Below are positions 16,276 to 25,443 of a stretch of DNA of 64,000 nt, piece by piece. Below the pieces are notes generated by a model. It was not told the DNA's origin and made no database searches. It worked only from the letters and a program-made list of their open reading frames with translations. Source of the stretch: Qipengyuania nanhaisediminis (lineage in GTDB: Bacteria; Pseudomonadota; Alphaproteobacteria; Sphingomonadales; Sphingomonadaceae); the NCBI RefSeq assembly GCF_900115585.1, contig NZ_FOWZ01000001.1:558001-622000 (forward strand), given 5' to 3'. The translations under genes were made by a program, and so were the position numbers. Each line of letters starts with the position of its first letter. The first letter of the stretch is position 1.

Positions 16276-17616
16276 ATGAAATTCGCCGTCTTGGCCCGTT
16301 CCGCAGCCCTTGTGACCGCAGTCGCGCTGGTCCCCGCAACGACGGCCGGGCTGGCCCGCGTCGAAGGCAGCGCAGGGCCCGAGTTCGGTAAGCTCTTCTC
16401 GGTCTACCAGCGGATCAAGGCGAGCTATGTCGAGCCGGTTGAGGATGATGTCCTTATCAACGGCGCAATCGACGGCATGCTGGCAGCGCTCGATCCGCAT
16501 TCCGGCTATCTCGACGGATCGGACCTCCAGCGCCTCGAAACGATGATCGACGGCAACTACTCCGGCCTTGGCCTCTCGGTCGTCGGTGAAGATGGTGCAG
16601 TGAAAGTTATCTCGCCCTTTCGCGGCAGCCCGGCCGATGAAGCAGGCGTCAAGGCAGGCGATTACATCACGCACCTCGACGGCGAACTGATTTATGGCCT
16701 CGAACTCGATGAAGCCGTCGCGCGCATGCGCGGCAAGGCAGGCACTTCGATCCGCCTTACCGTGTTCCGCCCCGGCCGTGACGAGCCTTTCGAAGTCGAC
16801 GTGACGCGCGGCCTGATCGAACTGGAACCTGTGACCTGGAAGCTGGAGAAGAATTCCATCGGTCACATCATGATCAACGAGTTCTCCCGCGATGTCGGCA
16901 GCGATGTCTTCGCCGCGTGGAAGGACTTGCAGAAGCAGGCCACGGGCCGCCTGACCGGCCTCGTGCTGGACCTGCGCTCCAACCCGGGCGGATCGCTCGA
17001 TGAGGCTGTCGCGCTGTCCGACCTGTTCCTGACCGACGGGCAGATCGTATCCCAGCGCGGCAGGGCGCGCGGCGAATCGATCAGCTACGAAGCGGAAACC
17101 GTGTTCCGGGGCGACATCGCAGAAGGCCTACCGATCGTCGTCCTGATCGATGCAGGCTCCGCTTCCGCCAGCGAAATCGTGGCAGGCGCGCTGCAGGACC
17201 ATCGCCGTGCGGTGGTCATGGGCGAGCGCAGCTTCGGCAAGGGCAGTGTGCAGTCGCTCCTGCCCCTAGGCCGCGATGCCGCGCTGAAGCTGACGACGGC
17301 GCGTTATTACACGCCTTCGGGCCACTCGGTGCAGGAAGGCGGTATCAAGCCTGACATCACTGTGCCGCAGCTGTCCGATCCGGACCTTGCAAAGCGCAAC
17401 CGCTTCCTGATGCGCGAAAGCGATCTTCGCGGGCATCTCGTCAACGAGCTTGGCCTCAAGGACGAGGACATGGAGGCGGACAAGCGCCAGGATCCGCGCT
17501 TCCAGATGACGGCTGCGGAGCTTGAGGAGCAGGGCATCGAGGATTTCCAGCTCCACTATGCACTGCAAACGCTCAGCCGCACGTCCCCGAGCTCGGTTGC
17601 CGCGCGCCGCAAGTAG
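16276..17616 (+). CDS. ctpA: S41 family carboxy-terminal processing peptidase
   Basis: A 446-residue periplasmic protease. A signal peptide (about 1-27) precedes a helical segment, a PDZ domain (about 85-170, including GLGLSVVGEDGAV and SPADEAGVKAGDYI) and the S41 core. The catalytic serine lies in DAGSASASEIVAGAL and the lysine in GERSFGKGSVQ. It should trim or degrade periplasmic and wall-associated proteins from the C-terminus. The ATG at 16276 has GAAGGAT 7 bases upstream; a TTG two codons earlier is less likely. A TATACAAT sequence (16242-16249) may be its -10 element. It follows envC by 103 bases. Confidence 0.94.
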   Translation: MKFAVLARSAALVTAVALVPATTAGLARVEGSAGPEFGKLFSVYQRIKASYVEPVEDDVLINGAIDGMLAALDPHSGYLDGSDLQRLETMIDGNYSGLGLSVVGEDGAVKVISPFRGSPADEAGVKAGDYITHLDGELIYGLELDEAVARMRGKAGTSIRLTVFRPGRDEPFEVDVTRGLIELEPVTWKLEKNSIGHIMINEFSRDVGSDVFAAWKDLQKQATGRLTGLVLDLRSNPGGSLDEAVALSDLFLTDGQIVSQRGRARGESISYEAETVFRGDIAEGLPIVVLIDAGSASASEIVAGALQDHRRAVVMGERSFGKGSVQSLLPLGRDAALKLTTARYYTPSGHSVQEGGIKPDITVPQLSDPDLAKRNRFLMRESDLRGHLVNELGLKDEDMEADKRQDPRFQMTAAELEEQGIEDFQLHYALQTLSRTSPSSVAARRK

Positions 17617-17634
17617 GGCTAGCACCCGCCCGCT

Positions 17635-18114
17635 ATGACCGAGACCCCCTCGATGCAGCTGGCCCAGCGGCTGGCCCTTGCACTTCCTGCCGCGCTCTTG
17701 GCGGGCGCGTATATCTCGCAATACGGTTTCGGCCTCTATCCGTGCGAAATGTGCTGGTGGCAGCGCTGGCCCCACTTCGCCGCGCTGGCACTCGCGCTGC
17801 TGTCGTTCTTTGTGCCGAACAAGAAGCTGCTCGTCGCGCTGGCGGCCGGCGGCATCCTCACATCTGGCGCCATCGGGTTCTTTCACGCCGGTGTGGAATA
17901 CGATTTGTGGGAAGGAATCACCTCCTGTGCCGCTGCCCCGCTACCCGGTGACGGGCAGAGCGCGCTCGATGCCATCATGAACGCCCCGCTGGTGCGCTGC
18001 GACGAAGCGCCCTGGACGCTGTTCGGTATCAGCCTTGCGGGCTTCAACTTCCTCTTGTCCACCCTGGGCGGGCTCACCATCTTGCGCCTGTTGGCAAAGG
18101 ACAAGGCAGTATGA
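17635..18114 (+). CDS. dsbB: Disulfide bond formation protein DsbB
   Basis: A 159-residue inner-membrane protein with four predicted helices. The first cysteine pair is CEMC after the first helix (YPCEMCWWQRWPH), and the second pair is formed by the cysteines in ITSCAAAP and VRCDEAPW. This matches DsbB, which reoxidises DsbA and passes electrons to quinone. The stop overlaps the coq7 start by 4 bases, linking a quinone-using enzyme to quinone synthesis. No dsbA is in the window. Confidence 0.92.
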   Translation: MTETPSMQLAQRLALALPAALLAGAYISQYGFGLYPCEMCWWQRWPHFAALALALLSFFVPNKKLLVALAAGGILTSGAIGFFHAGVEYDLWEGITSCAAAPLPGDGQSALDAIMNAPLVRCDEAPWTLFGISLAGFNFLLSTLGGLTILRLLAKDKAV

Positions 18115-18638
18115 CCAAGACCCCCGACCACATCGCCCGCATGATCCGCGTCGATCAGGCCGGAGAGTTCGGCGCCACGCGGATTTACGCGGGACAGCTT
18201 GCCGTCATGGGCGATCGCGGACCGCATTCGGCGGAAATCGCGGGGATGGCCGAGCAGGAAGCCGATCACCGGGCCAAGTTCGATGCGCTTATGGCTCGCC
18301 GGGGCGTGCGCCCGACAGCGCTGCAGCCGTTCTGGGATCGCGCCGGCTTCGCCTTGGGCGCAGTAACGGCGATGATCGGGCCGGAAGCGGCCATGGCCTG
18401 CACTGCTGCGGTCGAAACCGAGATCGACAAGCACTATTCCGACCAGCTCGACCAGCTGGAAGAAACCGGCGAGGATCCGGAGCTTGCCGCGATGATCGAA
18501 CAATTTCGCGAAGACGAACGCGAACACCGCGATGCGGCGCTTGCCGCGGGGGCCGAGCGTGCGCCCGCCTATCCGGTCCTCTCGGGCCTCATCCGCCTCG
18601 GATGCCGCGCCGCCATCCGCATTTCCGAGCGTATCTAG
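18111..18638 (+). CDS. coq7: Demethoxyubiquinone hydroxylase (Coq7/UbiF function)
   Basis: A 175-residue diiron carboxylate protein that performs the penultimate ring hydroxylation in ubiquinone synthesis. Iron ligands are visible: E19 in QAGEFGA, E-x-x-H at residues 50-53 (EADH), the glutamate in VETEID, and the C-terminal E-x-x-H in REDEREHRD. It corresponds to the single-domain Coq7 used by Alphaproteobacteria in place of UbiF. Its ATG is inside the dsbB stop. Confidence 0.94.
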   Translation: MTKTPDHIARMIRVDQAGEFGATRIYAGQLAVMGDRGPHSAEIAGMAEQEADHRAKFDALMARRGVRPTALQPFWDRAGFALGAVTAMIGPEAAMACTAAVETEIDKHYSDQLDQLEETGEDPELAAMIEQFREDEREHRDAALAAGAERAPAYPVLSGLIRLGCRAAIRISERI

Positions 18639-18674
18639 CGGGACGGGAACCGGGCCGCGCGCCCGTTCGCTTCA

Positions 18675-18703
18675 TTGACAGTTCACGCATGCGCGCGCTT
18701 AGT
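18675..18703 (+). promoter_or_regulatory. Candidate promoter of the secreted protein at 18734
   Basis: A perfect -35 hexamer TTGACA (18675-18680) is followed after 17 bases by CTTAGT (18698-18703), a weak -10. The transcript would begin about 25 bases before the ATG. Found by eye only. Confidence 0.35.
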
Positions 18704-18733
18704 CACGGGCGCACACAATTCACGAGGTTGACC

Positions 18734-19339
18734 ATGTCCAAGCCGCTTCTCGCTTTTGCCGCAATCGCTGGCGCAACGCTCGGCGCTCCGGCGATCGCCC
18801 AGGTGCCGGTGGACACGGGTGACGACCGCTACAACATGGTGATCGTCTACGGCGAAGACGAATGCCCGCCGAGCGAGGGTGACGTAATCGTCGTCTGCGC
18901 GCGCAAGGCCGAGGCGGAACGCTATCGCATCCCCGAAGCGCTGCGCTATTCGAAGAGCCCGGCCAACCAGAGCTGGGCCGACCGCGTCGAAAGCTTCGAA
19001 ATGGTCGGTGCCTCGGGCATCATGTCCTGCACCCCAACCGGCCCGGCAAACTTCACCGGTTGTACCGAGCAATTCATCGACCAGGCCTATGAAGAAAAGC
19101 GCGAAGGCTCTGCCGTGCGCTTCTCGGAAATCATCGCGGCCCAGCGCGCGGAGCGCCTTTCGACGATCGACGAAGATGCCGAAGCGCAGCAGCGCGATGT
19201 CGAAATGATCGAGCGCGAATATATGGAGCGCCTCGCCCGCGAGCGCGGCGAACCGCTGCCGGGCGATGAAGAGGCGCTGCCCCAGCCCGAGGCGACCGTT
19301 GTTGCCGGCGATGCCGAGACCGACGAGCAGCCCGAATAA
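18734..19339 (+). CDS. Secreted protein of unknown function with IVVCAR...ERYRIP motif
   Basis: A 201-residue protein with a cleavable signal peptide (MSKPLLAFAAIAGATLGAPAIAQ). The mature part begins acidic, then carries DVIVVCARKAEAERYRIPEALR and a cysteine pair in SCTPTGPANFTGC. The C-terminal 80 residues are a glutamate-rich predicted helix and a proline-rich tail. From memory, the VVCAR...RYRIP motif recurs in exported proteins of sphingomonads, but no function is known to me. It stands alone between coq7 and wecB. The start is fixed by the signal peptide. Confidence 0.8.
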   Translation: MSKPLLAFAAIAGATLGAPAIAQVPVDTGDDRYNMVIVYGEDECPPSEGDVIVVCARKAEAERYRIPEALRYSKSPANQSWADRVESFEMVGASGIMSCTPTGPANFTGCTEQFIDQAYEEKREGSAVRFSEIIAAQRAERLSTIDEDAEAQQRDVEMIEREYMERLARERGEPLPGDEEALPQPEATVVAGDAETDEQPE

Positions 19340-19381
19340 GGTCTATGGCCCGTTAACCAATTGCGGTTACAGCGCAGCGCC

Positions 19382-20506
19382 ATGACCGCGCGCCCCAAAA
19401 TCCTCACCGTCTTCGGCACCAGGCCCGAAGCGATCAAGCTTTTCCCGCTTGTCCACGCCTTGCAGGCGGACGAGCGCTTTGAAAGCCGCGTCTGCGTCTC
19501 TGCGCAGCACCGCGGGATGCTCGACCAGGTGCTCGATATCGCAGGGGTGTCGCCCGACCACGATCTCGACCTGATGACGCCGGGCCAGACCCTCGACGAG
19601 CTCACCGCCCGCGCGCTTACAGGCATCGGCAAGGTGCTCGACGAAGAGCAGCCCGACTGGGTGGTGGTGCAAGGCGATACGACAACTGTCATGGCAGGCG
19701 CGATCGCTGCCTATTACCGCAAGATCCCTGTCTGCCATGTGGAGGCGGGGCTCAGGAGCGGGAATATCCATCATCCTTGGCCCGAAGAGGTCAATCGCAG
19801 GGTCGTGGGCACCTTCGCTGCGCTACACTGCGCGCCGACTGAAACCAGCGCTGCAGCCCTGCTCAAGGAAAACGTCGATCCTGCCAGCGTTCACGTTACG
19901 GGGAATACGGTGATCGACGCGCTCAAATGGGTGACCGCGCGCATCGAACAGGAGCCTTCGCTTGCCTCGGGCCTTGCCGATCTCGAGGCGCGTTTTGCGG
20001 GCAAGCGCATCATCGGGATGACCAGCCACCGCCGCGAAAACTTTGGCGACGGGATGCAGAGTATAGCCAATGCGGTTAGGATTATTGCATCGCGTGATGA
20101 TGTTGCGGTTATTTTCCCCGTCCATCTCAACCCGAATGTGCGCGCCGTGATGAACGAGCAGCTTGCAGGGCTCGACAATGTCGCGCTGATCGAACCGCTG
20201 GATTATCCGCATTTCGCGCGCCTTCTCGATATCAGCCATCTCATGCTCACCGATAGCGGCGGCGTGCAGGAAGAAGCGCCCGCCCTCGGCAAGCCGGTCC
20301 TGGTCATGCGCGAGACGACCGAACGCCCCGAGGGCGTGGAGGCGGGTACGGCAAAACTGGTGGGCACTGATGCCGACACCATCGTGCGCGAGACCTTGGG
20401 CTTGCTCGACGACGATGATGCCTATGCCGCCATGGCACGAGCACACAATCCGTTCGGGGATGGACACTCTTCACAGCGCATCTGCGACCTGCTGGCGAAA
20501 GCCTGA
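19382..20506 (+). CDS. wecB: UDP-N-acetylglucosamine 2-epimerase (non-hydrolysing)
   Basis: A 374-residue GT-B-fold epimerase that converts UDP-GlcNAc to UDP-ManNAc. Family motifs: LTVFGTRPEAIK at the N-terminus, VVQGDTTTVMAG, HVEAGLRSG, MTSHRREN, and TDSGGVQEEAPALGKPVLVMRETTERPEG. I used the ATG at 19382 (MTARPKIL); a TTG seven codons upstream is in frame. No clear ribosome binding site is present. wecC follows 72 bases later on the same strand, completing synthesis of UDP-ManNAcA, a donor for surface polysaccharides. Confidence 0.95.
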   Translation: MTARPKILTVFGTRPEAIKLFPLVHALQADERFESRVCVSAQHRGMLDQVLDIAGVSPDHDLDLMTPGQTLDELTARALTGIGKVLDEEQPDWVVVQGDTTTVMAGAIAAYYRKIPVCHVEAGLRSGNIHHPWPEEVNRRVVGTFAALHCAPTETSAAALLKENVDPASVHVTGNTVIDALKWVTARIEQEPSLASGLADLEARFAGKRIIGMTSHRRENFGDGMQSIANAVRIIASRDDVAVIFPVHLNPNVRAVMNEQLAGLDNVALIEPLDYPHFARLLDISHLMLTDSGGVQEEAPALGKPVLVMRETTERPEGVEAGTAKLVGTDADTIVRETLGLLDDDDAYAAMARAHNPFGDGHSSQRICDLLAKA

Positions 20507-20518
20507 CTTAGCGTTACT

Positions 20519-20530
20519 GGTAAATTTACC
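20519..20530. promoter_or_regulatory. 12-bp palindrome between wecB and wecC
   Basis: GGTAAATTTACC is its own reverse complement and lies in the 72-base gap, about 50 bases before the wecC start. It is strikingly AT-rich for this genome. It could be a regulator site; there is no T-run to suggest a terminator. Confidence 0.3.
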
Positions 20531-20578
20531 CTCGTCGGCTAGGCAGGCGGGGAATTTGGGACGGGAATCACAGTTACA

Positions 20579-21844
20579 ATGCGCGGCGACATCAAACCGG
20601 AAGTCTGTGTCATCGGACTTGGCTATATCGGCCTGCCCACGGCGGCGATCATCGCGCGGGCGGGTTGCCCCGTTCACGGCGTGGACGTGACGCAGAATGT
20701 CGTCGACACGATCAATCGCGGCGAGATCCATATCGAGGAAGTCGACCTTGATGGCCTGGTGCAGGCGGTGGTCCAGCGCGGCCTGCTCAAGGCCTCCACC
20801 GAAGTCGCCCCGGCCGACGTCTTCGTCATCGCCGTGCCCACGCCCTTCGCCAAGGACGGCAACCACACGCCGGATACGTCCTATGTCATGGCTGCGGCGA
20901 AGAACGTGGCGAAGGTCCTCAAGAAGGGCGACGTGGTGATCCTCGAATCAACCTCGCCCGTCGGCACGACGGAGGCCATGCGCGATGCGATGGCGGCCGA
21001 ACGGCCCGATCTCGCCATGCCCGGTCTGACGGACGGACAGCCCGACGTCAGCCTCGCCTATTGCCCGGAGCGCGTGCTGCCGGGCAAGATCCTGGAAGAG
21101 CTGACGCATAACGATCGCTCGATCGGCGGCATCACCCCGCGCTGTGCTCGCAAGGCGCTCGCCTTTTACAAGCGCTTCGTAAAAGGCGAATGCGTCACCA
21201 CCGATGCGCGCAGCGCGGAAATGACCAAGCTGGTCGAAAACAGCTTCCGCGACGTGAATATCGCCTTTGCCAACGAGCTTTCGATGATCGCCGACAAGCA
21301 GGGCCTCGACGTGTGGGAAGTGATCCGACTCGCCAACCGGCACCCGCGCGTGAACATCCTCACCCCCGGCCCCGGTGTGGGCGGGCACTGCATCGCGGTC
21401 GATCCGTGGTTCATCGTCCACGGCGCGCCCGAAGAAGCAAAGATCATTCGCCAGGCGCGCGAGACCAATGACGCGAAAATGCATCACGTCCTCGCCCGCG
21501 CGAAGTCACTGGTAGAGGCGCACCCGGGCGCGAAAATCGCCTGTCTCGGCCTCGCCTTCAAGGCGAATATCGACGATTTTCGGGAAAGCCCGGCGCGCTA
21601 TGTGGCAGCCAGCCTCGCGCGCGAATTCGGCGAGCGCGTGCAGGTGGTGGAGCCTTATGCGGGCGAGCTGCCGAAGGAATTCGACGGGACGGGTGCCGAG
21701 CTGGTCGATATCGACACGGCGCTCGAGGAAAGCGATGTCCTCATCACGCTGGTCGACCACGATGTCTTCAAGGTGATCCCGCCCGAAGAACGGCAGGGCA
21801 AGGCCGTCTACGACACGCGCGGCATCTGGCCCGACGTCGCCTGA
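20579..21844 (+). CDS. wecC: UDP-N-acetyl-D-mannosamine dehydrogenase
   Basis: A 421-residue UDP-sugar dehydrogenase that oxidises UDP-ManNAc to UDP-ManNAcA with two NAD. The N-terminal Rossmann motif is VIGLGYIGLPTAAIIARAG. The substrate region includes ESTSPVGTTEAM, YCPERVLPGKI, KLVENSFRDVNIAFANEL and GPGVGGHCIAVDPWF, whose cysteine is the catalytic thiol. The C-terminal domain includes GLAFKANIDDFRESPA. The order wecB-wecC is common, but no transferase, flippase or polymerase genes adjoin, so the polysaccharide it serves is unknown. Its stop is one base from the convergent fabI stop. Confidence 0.95.
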   Translation: MRGDIKPEVCVIGLGYIGLPTAAIIARAGCPVHGVDVTQNVVDTINRGEIHIEEVDLDGLVQAVVQRGLLKASTEVAPADVFVIAVPTPFAKDGNHTPDTSYVMAAAKNVAKVLKKGDVVILESTSPVGTTEAMRDAMAAERPDLAMPGLTDGQPDVSLAYCPERVLPGKILEELTHNDRSIGGITPRCARKALAFYKRFVKGECVTTDARSAEMTKLVENSFRDVNIAFANELSMIADKQGLDVWEVIRLANRHPRVNILTPGPGVGGHCIAVDPWFIVHGAPEEAKIIRQARETNDAKMHHVLARAKSLVEAHPGAKIACLGLAFKANIDDFRESPARYVAASLAREFGERVQVVEPYAGELPKEFDGTGAELVDIDTALEESDVLITLVDHDVFKVIPPEERQGKAVYDTRGIWPDVA

Positions 21845-21845
21845 C

Positions 21846-22652
21846 CTACTTGTCGAGCGCGATATCCGGCGCGTCTTCCTGCTTCATGCCGACGACGTGA
21901 TAGCCGGCATCGACATGGTGCGTCTCGCCGGTCACGCCCGATGACAAGTCGGACAGGAAATAGAGGCCCGATCCGCCCACGTCCTCGATCGTGACATTGC
22001 GACGCAGGGGCGAATTGTACTCGTTCCACTTCAGGATGTAGCGGAAGTCGCCGATGCCGCTGGCCGCCAGCGTCTTGATCGGTCCGGCGCTGATCGCGTT
22101 GACGCGAATGTTTTCCGGGCCGAGGTCGTTGGCAAGGTACTGCACGCTGGTTTCCAGCGCCGCCTTGGCCACGCCCATCACGTTGTAATGCGGGATGACC
22201 TTTTCCGCCCCGTAATAGGTCAGCGTCAATATGCTGCCGCCATTGGGCATCATCTCGCGCGCGCGCTTGGCCACCGCGACCAGCGAGTAGGCTGAGATGT
22301 TCATCGTCATCAGGAAATTGTCGAGACTGGTGTCGACATATTTTCCGCGAAGTTCGCTCTTGTCGGAGAAACCGATCGCGTGGACGACGAAGTCGATCGT
22401 GTCCCACCGCTCTTTCAGCGTGTCGAACGCGCTGTCGAGCGCATCCATGTCGGAAACGTCGCATTCGAAAGTGAAGTCGCTGCCGAGTTGTTCGGCGAGC
22501 GGGCCGACGCGCTTCTTCAGAGCCTCGCCCTGGTAGGAAAACGCCAGTTCCGCGCCTTCTTCGCGCAGCCTCTTGGCGATGCCCCATGCCAGCGACTTGT
22601 CGTTGGCGAGACCCATGATCAGTCCGCGCTTGCCCTGCATCAGTGAGCCCAT
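21846..22652 (-). CDS. fabI: Enoyl-[acyl-carrier-protein] reductase (NADH) FabI
   Basis: A 268-residue short-chain reductase that completes each cycle of fatty-acid elongation. The N-terminal GLIMGLANDKSLAWGIA is the FabI version of the cofactor loop, HAIGFSDK follows, and the active-site pair is the tyrosine in IPHYNVMGVAK with the lysine at its end. The ATG at 22652 (MGSLMQGKRG) has a strong GGAAGGAAGG upstream; the frame is open further upstream but that part encodes nothing recognisable. It is the last gene of a dnaJ-yihY-fabI run. Confidence 0.95.
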   Translation of the reverse strand: MGSLMQGKRGLIMGLANDKSLAWGIAKRLREEGAELAFSYQGEALKKRVGPLAEQLGSDFTFECDVSDMDALDSAFDTLKERWDTIDFVVHAIGFSDKSELRGKYVDTSLDNFLMTMNISAYSLVAVAKRAREMMPNGGSILTLTYYGAEKVIPHYNVMGVAKAALETSVQYLANDLGPENIRVNAISAGPIKTLAASGIGDFRYILKWNEYNSPLRRNVTIEDVGGSGLYFLSDLSSGVTGETHHVDAGYHVVGMKQEDAPDIALDK

Positions 22653-22675
22653 AGCTGCCTTCCTTCCTTCGATCT

Positions 22676-23713
22676 TCAATCCGTCTGCGCGGCCGTGTCT
22701 GCTTCGCCGTCTTCGCCCAGTTCTTCTTCCTCGGGCGTTTCGGCAAGCGCCGCATTCAATTCCGCGCCGATAACCACACCAAGCCCGACAAGCCAGAAAA
22801 AGAACAGCGCGATCATGATCCCGGCAAGGCTGCCGTAAGTCAGGTTGTAGGTGAAGAAGCTGCGCAGAACGATGGGCATCAGCGTCGTGACGAGGATCCA
22901 CCACAAGGTAGTGAACAGCACACCCGGCCACTTTGGATAGCGACGGTGGCGATAATGCGACGGGGTGAGCGAATAGAAGATCATGTACAGCGAGCCGAAC
23001 AGGCCGATTGCGGGAAGGATGCGCGAAATCCTGAGGTCGGTGATGTAGCTGACGAGCTGCGGGAAATAGGCCTCGATCACTTGCTGCGCCGCACCGATGA
23101 CGACCTGTGCGAGCAGCGAAAGCATCAGCAGCAGGACGGCGCCGATGATCACGCCGGTCGAAAATATCCGGTACTTCCAGAAGGCCTTGGTCATCTTGGT
23201 CCCATAGGCCCGGCGCAGGATATCGCGGATGGTCTCGACAAGACTGCCGACGGTCCACAGGGCCACAAGGGCACCGGCCCACAGCAGCCAGCCGCTACGC
23301 GCCTCGATCACGTCGCGCGCGACCGGTTCGATCACATTGCCGACCATGGGGGGAAGGGCGACAAGGACAGCGTTGATCGTTGCCGCCCGCTCCGCCTCTT
23401 CGCCGAAAAGCGAGAATATCGCTGCGCCCAGGATGAAGAAGGGGAAGATCGACAGCATCGCCAGGTAGGCGAGATTTCCCGCGTGGATGAAGCCGTCGTT
23501 GAACGTGCCGACGGCGGTGCGCTTCAGGACCTGGAAGAAATAGGTACCGGGACCGACCCGCTTGGCCACACGGCCGCGCAGGGTGACCGCCTCCTGCCGC
23601 CTCGCTTCCGGAGAGAGCGACCGTACCTCGCGCTCTTCAGGCTGCGGAAGCGGATGATGTACCAAAGGCCCTATACCCCGAGTTTGCTCCGTGGGTCGCT
23701 TTCGTCCTTCCAC
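22676..23713 (-). CDS. YihY/BrkB family membrane protein
   Basis: About 345 residues with six predicted membrane helices in the YihY/UPF0761 arrangement: [55 protein letters not shown], and a final helix before an acidic C-terminal tail. The family was once labelled RNase BN or virulence factor BrkB in error; its function is unknown. The frame opens with GTG at 23713 inside the dnaJ 3' end; a TTG at 23665, just after the dnaJ stop, is an equally plausible start and would remove 16 residues. Confidence 0.85.
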   Translation of the reverse strand: MEGRKRPTEQTRGIGPLVHHPLPQPEEREVRSLSPEARRQEAVTLRGRVAKRVGPGTYFFQVLKRTAVGTFNDGFIHAGNLAYLAMLSIFPFFILGAAIFSLFGEEAERAATINAVLVALPPMVGNVIEPVARDVIEARSGWLLWAGALVALWTVGSLVETIRDILRRAYGTKMTKAFWKYRIFSTGVIIGAVLLLMLSLLAQVVIGAAQQVIEAYFPQLVSYITDLRISRILPAIGLFGSLYMIFYSLTPSHYRHRRYPKWPGVLFTTLWWILVTTLMPIVLRSFFTYNLTYGSLAGIMIALFFFWLVGLGVVIGAELNAALAETPEEEELGEDGEADTAAQTD

Positions 23714-24618
23714 CCATCGAGACGCTTGGCAAGTTCGCCGAGGTCGCCGGGAAGCTGGATTTCGAGCGTCACGAGCTGGTCGCCGCGGCTGCCGTCCTTC
23801 TTGGAAAAACCCTTGCCCTTCAGGCGCAGGACCGATCCGCCACTGGTGCCGGCCTTGATGGTCATCATGACCGGACCATCGACCGTGGGCACGCGGACCT
23901 TGGCGCCGTTCACCGCTTCATCGAGCGTTATCGGCAGGTCGAAGCGCACATCGTCGCCCTCGCGCTTGTAGAGCTTGTGCCGGTCGATGCGGATCGTGAC
24001 GAGCCCGTCACCCGCGCCGCCCGGACCCTGTTCACCCTTGCCCTTGAGGCGCATCTGCGTGCCGTCCTCGACACCCTTGGGGAGCTTCAGGTCGATGGTT
24101 TTACCGTCGGCCAGTGTGATGCGCTGGTCCTTGAGCGAGGCCGCATCGGTGAAGGGGACGCGCAGGGTATAGGCTATGTCGGCGCCCTTGGGCGGTGGCG
24201 CACGGCGCCCGCCGAACGGGTCGCCGCGACCGCGCGAGCTTGCACGACCGCCGCCGAACAAGCCTTCGAAAATGTCGCCCAGATCGACGTTTTCCTGGCT
24301 GAAGCCCTGGAAGTCCTCGGGCCGGAAGCCGCGCTGGCCACCCGGGTGGCCGCCACCGCCGAACCCGCCGCCCATGCCGCCGAACGGATTGGTCGGATTG
24401 CCCTCGGCATCGATCTCGCCCCGGTCGAACTGGGCTCGCTTGTCCTTGTCCGACAGCAGGTCGTAGGCGTTGGTCACTTCGCTGAAGCGCTCGGCCGCCT
24501 TGGGGTTGTCCTTGTTGCGATCGGGATGAAGCTCCTTGGCGAGCTTGCGATATGCGCTCTTGATATCCTTTTCGGATGCAGAGCGCGGGACGCCAAGGGT
24601 GGAATAGGGATCGGCCAT
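23671..24618 (-). CDS. DnaJ-class chaperone without zinc finger (CbpA-like, type II)
   Basis: A 315-residue J-domain protein. The J domain (1-70) has the HPD motif in [17 protein letters not shown] glycine/phenylalanine-rich linker (about 80-125) is followed by the C-terminal substrate-binding beta domains ([33 protein letters not shown]). The cysteine-rich zinc domain of DnaJ is missing, so this is a CbpA-type Hsp70 co-chaperone. An inverted repeat covers the region just before the ATG. It heads the dnaJ-yihY-fabI run and is divergent from pdxH. Confidence 0.9.
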   Translation of the reverse strand: MADPYSTLGVPRSASEKDIKSAYRKLAKELHPDRNKDNPKAAERFSEVTNAYDLLSDKDKRAQFDRGEIDAEGNPTNPFGGMGGGFGGGGHPGGQRGFRPEDFQGFSQENVDLGDIFEGLFGGGRASSRGRGDPFGGRRAPPPKGADIAYTLRVPFTDAASLKDQRITLADGKTIDLKLPKGVEDGTQMRLKGKGEQGPGGAGDGLVTIRIDRHKLYKREGDDVRFDLPITLDEAVNGAKVRVPTVDGPVMMTIKAGTSGGSVLRLKGKGFSKKDGSRGDQLVTLEIQLPGDLGELAKRLDGWKDESDPRSKLGV

Positions 24619-24620
24619 AG

Positions 24621-24642
24621 CGTGTTAGCTAGGTGCAACACG
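24621..24642. promoter_or_regulatory. Inverted repeat directly upstream of the dnaJ-like start codon
   Basis: CGTGTT (24621-24626) and AACACG (24637-24642) flank a 10-base spacer and lie 3-24 bases upstream of the ATG. The repeat could form a small hairpin over the ribosome loading region or be a protein site. Arms are short, so chance is possible. Confidence 0.25.
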
Positions 24643-24819
24643 TTGTCCGCGCAAGCGGAGAGGCTTTCCTACGGACGAAGCGGGATATAGGGAACGCGTC
24701 ATGCACCGCTTCAACCATCCTCATCCCCGCGAAGTTCCGCCATTCTGCGGCCAAACGCGCGGGCAAGGTTTTTTGCCCCAGGACTGTGTTCCACCCGTTC
24801 CACTCTGTAGGACTGCCCG

Positions 24820-25443
24820 ATGAGCGATAGCGAAAGCGCGATTCCCGTCACCGATCCGTTCACCCTGTTCGAAGAATGGTTCGGAGAGGCGAAGGCGAGC
24901 GAGCCGAACGATCCCAATGCCATGGCGCTCGCCACGGCCAGTGAAAGCGGCATGCCCTCGGTGCGCATGGTGCTGCTGAAAGGGCATGGCACGCATTGGG
25001 GTGAGGGCGGCGGCTTCGTGTTCTACACCAATGCCCAAAGCCGCAAGGGCGAGGAAATCCGTGCCAATATGCAGGCGTCGCTCCTCTTCCACTGGAAAAG
25101 CCTGCGCCGCCAGATCCGTATCGAGGGACCGTTACAGGAAGTGAGCAGCGAACAGGCCGATGCCTATTTCCATTCGCGACCGCGCGTCTCGCAGATCGGT
25201 TCGGCGGCCTCCGACCAGTCGCGGCCGCTGCCCGACCGGCAAGTATATCTCGACCGTGTGGCGGCCCTGGAAGAACGCTATCCGGAGGGCGACATCCCGC
25301 GCCCGCCGCATTGGACCGGCTTCCTGCTGACGCCGACCGCGGTCGAGTTCTGGCAGGACCGCCAGTACCGCCTGCATGACCGCCGCCGCTTCACGCGGAC
25401 AGCGCCGACCGATGGCTGGTCCAACACGTTGCTCTATCCATGA
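24820..25443 (+). CDS. pdxH: Pyridoxamine 5'-phosphate oxidase
   Basis: A 207-residue flavoprotein that makes pyridoxal phosphate from the pyridoxamine or pyridoxine form. Features match PdxH: MALATASESGMPSVRMVLLKG, GFVFYTNAQSRKGEEI, ASLLFHWKSLRRQIRIEG, SQIGSAASDQS and the C-terminal EFWQDRQYRLHDR followed by RLYP-type ending (LLYP). The ATG at 24820 follows GTAGGACTGCCCG. The stop overlaps the next gene by 4 bases. Confidence 0.95.
   Translation: MSDSESAIPVTDPFTLFEEWFGEAKASEPNDPNAMALATASESGMPSVRMVLLKGHGTHWGEGGGFVFYTNAQSRKGEEIRANMQASLLFHWKSLRRQIRIEGPLQEVSSEQADAYFHSRPRVSQIGSAASDQSRPLPDRQVYLDRVAALEERYPEGDIPRPPHWTGFLLTPTAVEFWQDRQYRLHDRRRFTRTAPTDGWSNTLLYP

Noticed and set aside
18035-18733. Extension of the 18734 gene upstream through coq7
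   Set aside because: Arginine-rich out-of-frame translation of coq7; the signal peptide fixes the start at 18734.
22653-23282. N-terminal extension of fabI
   Set aside because: The frame is open but overlaps the YihY gene, and fabI has a canonical start with a strong ribosome binding site at 22652.
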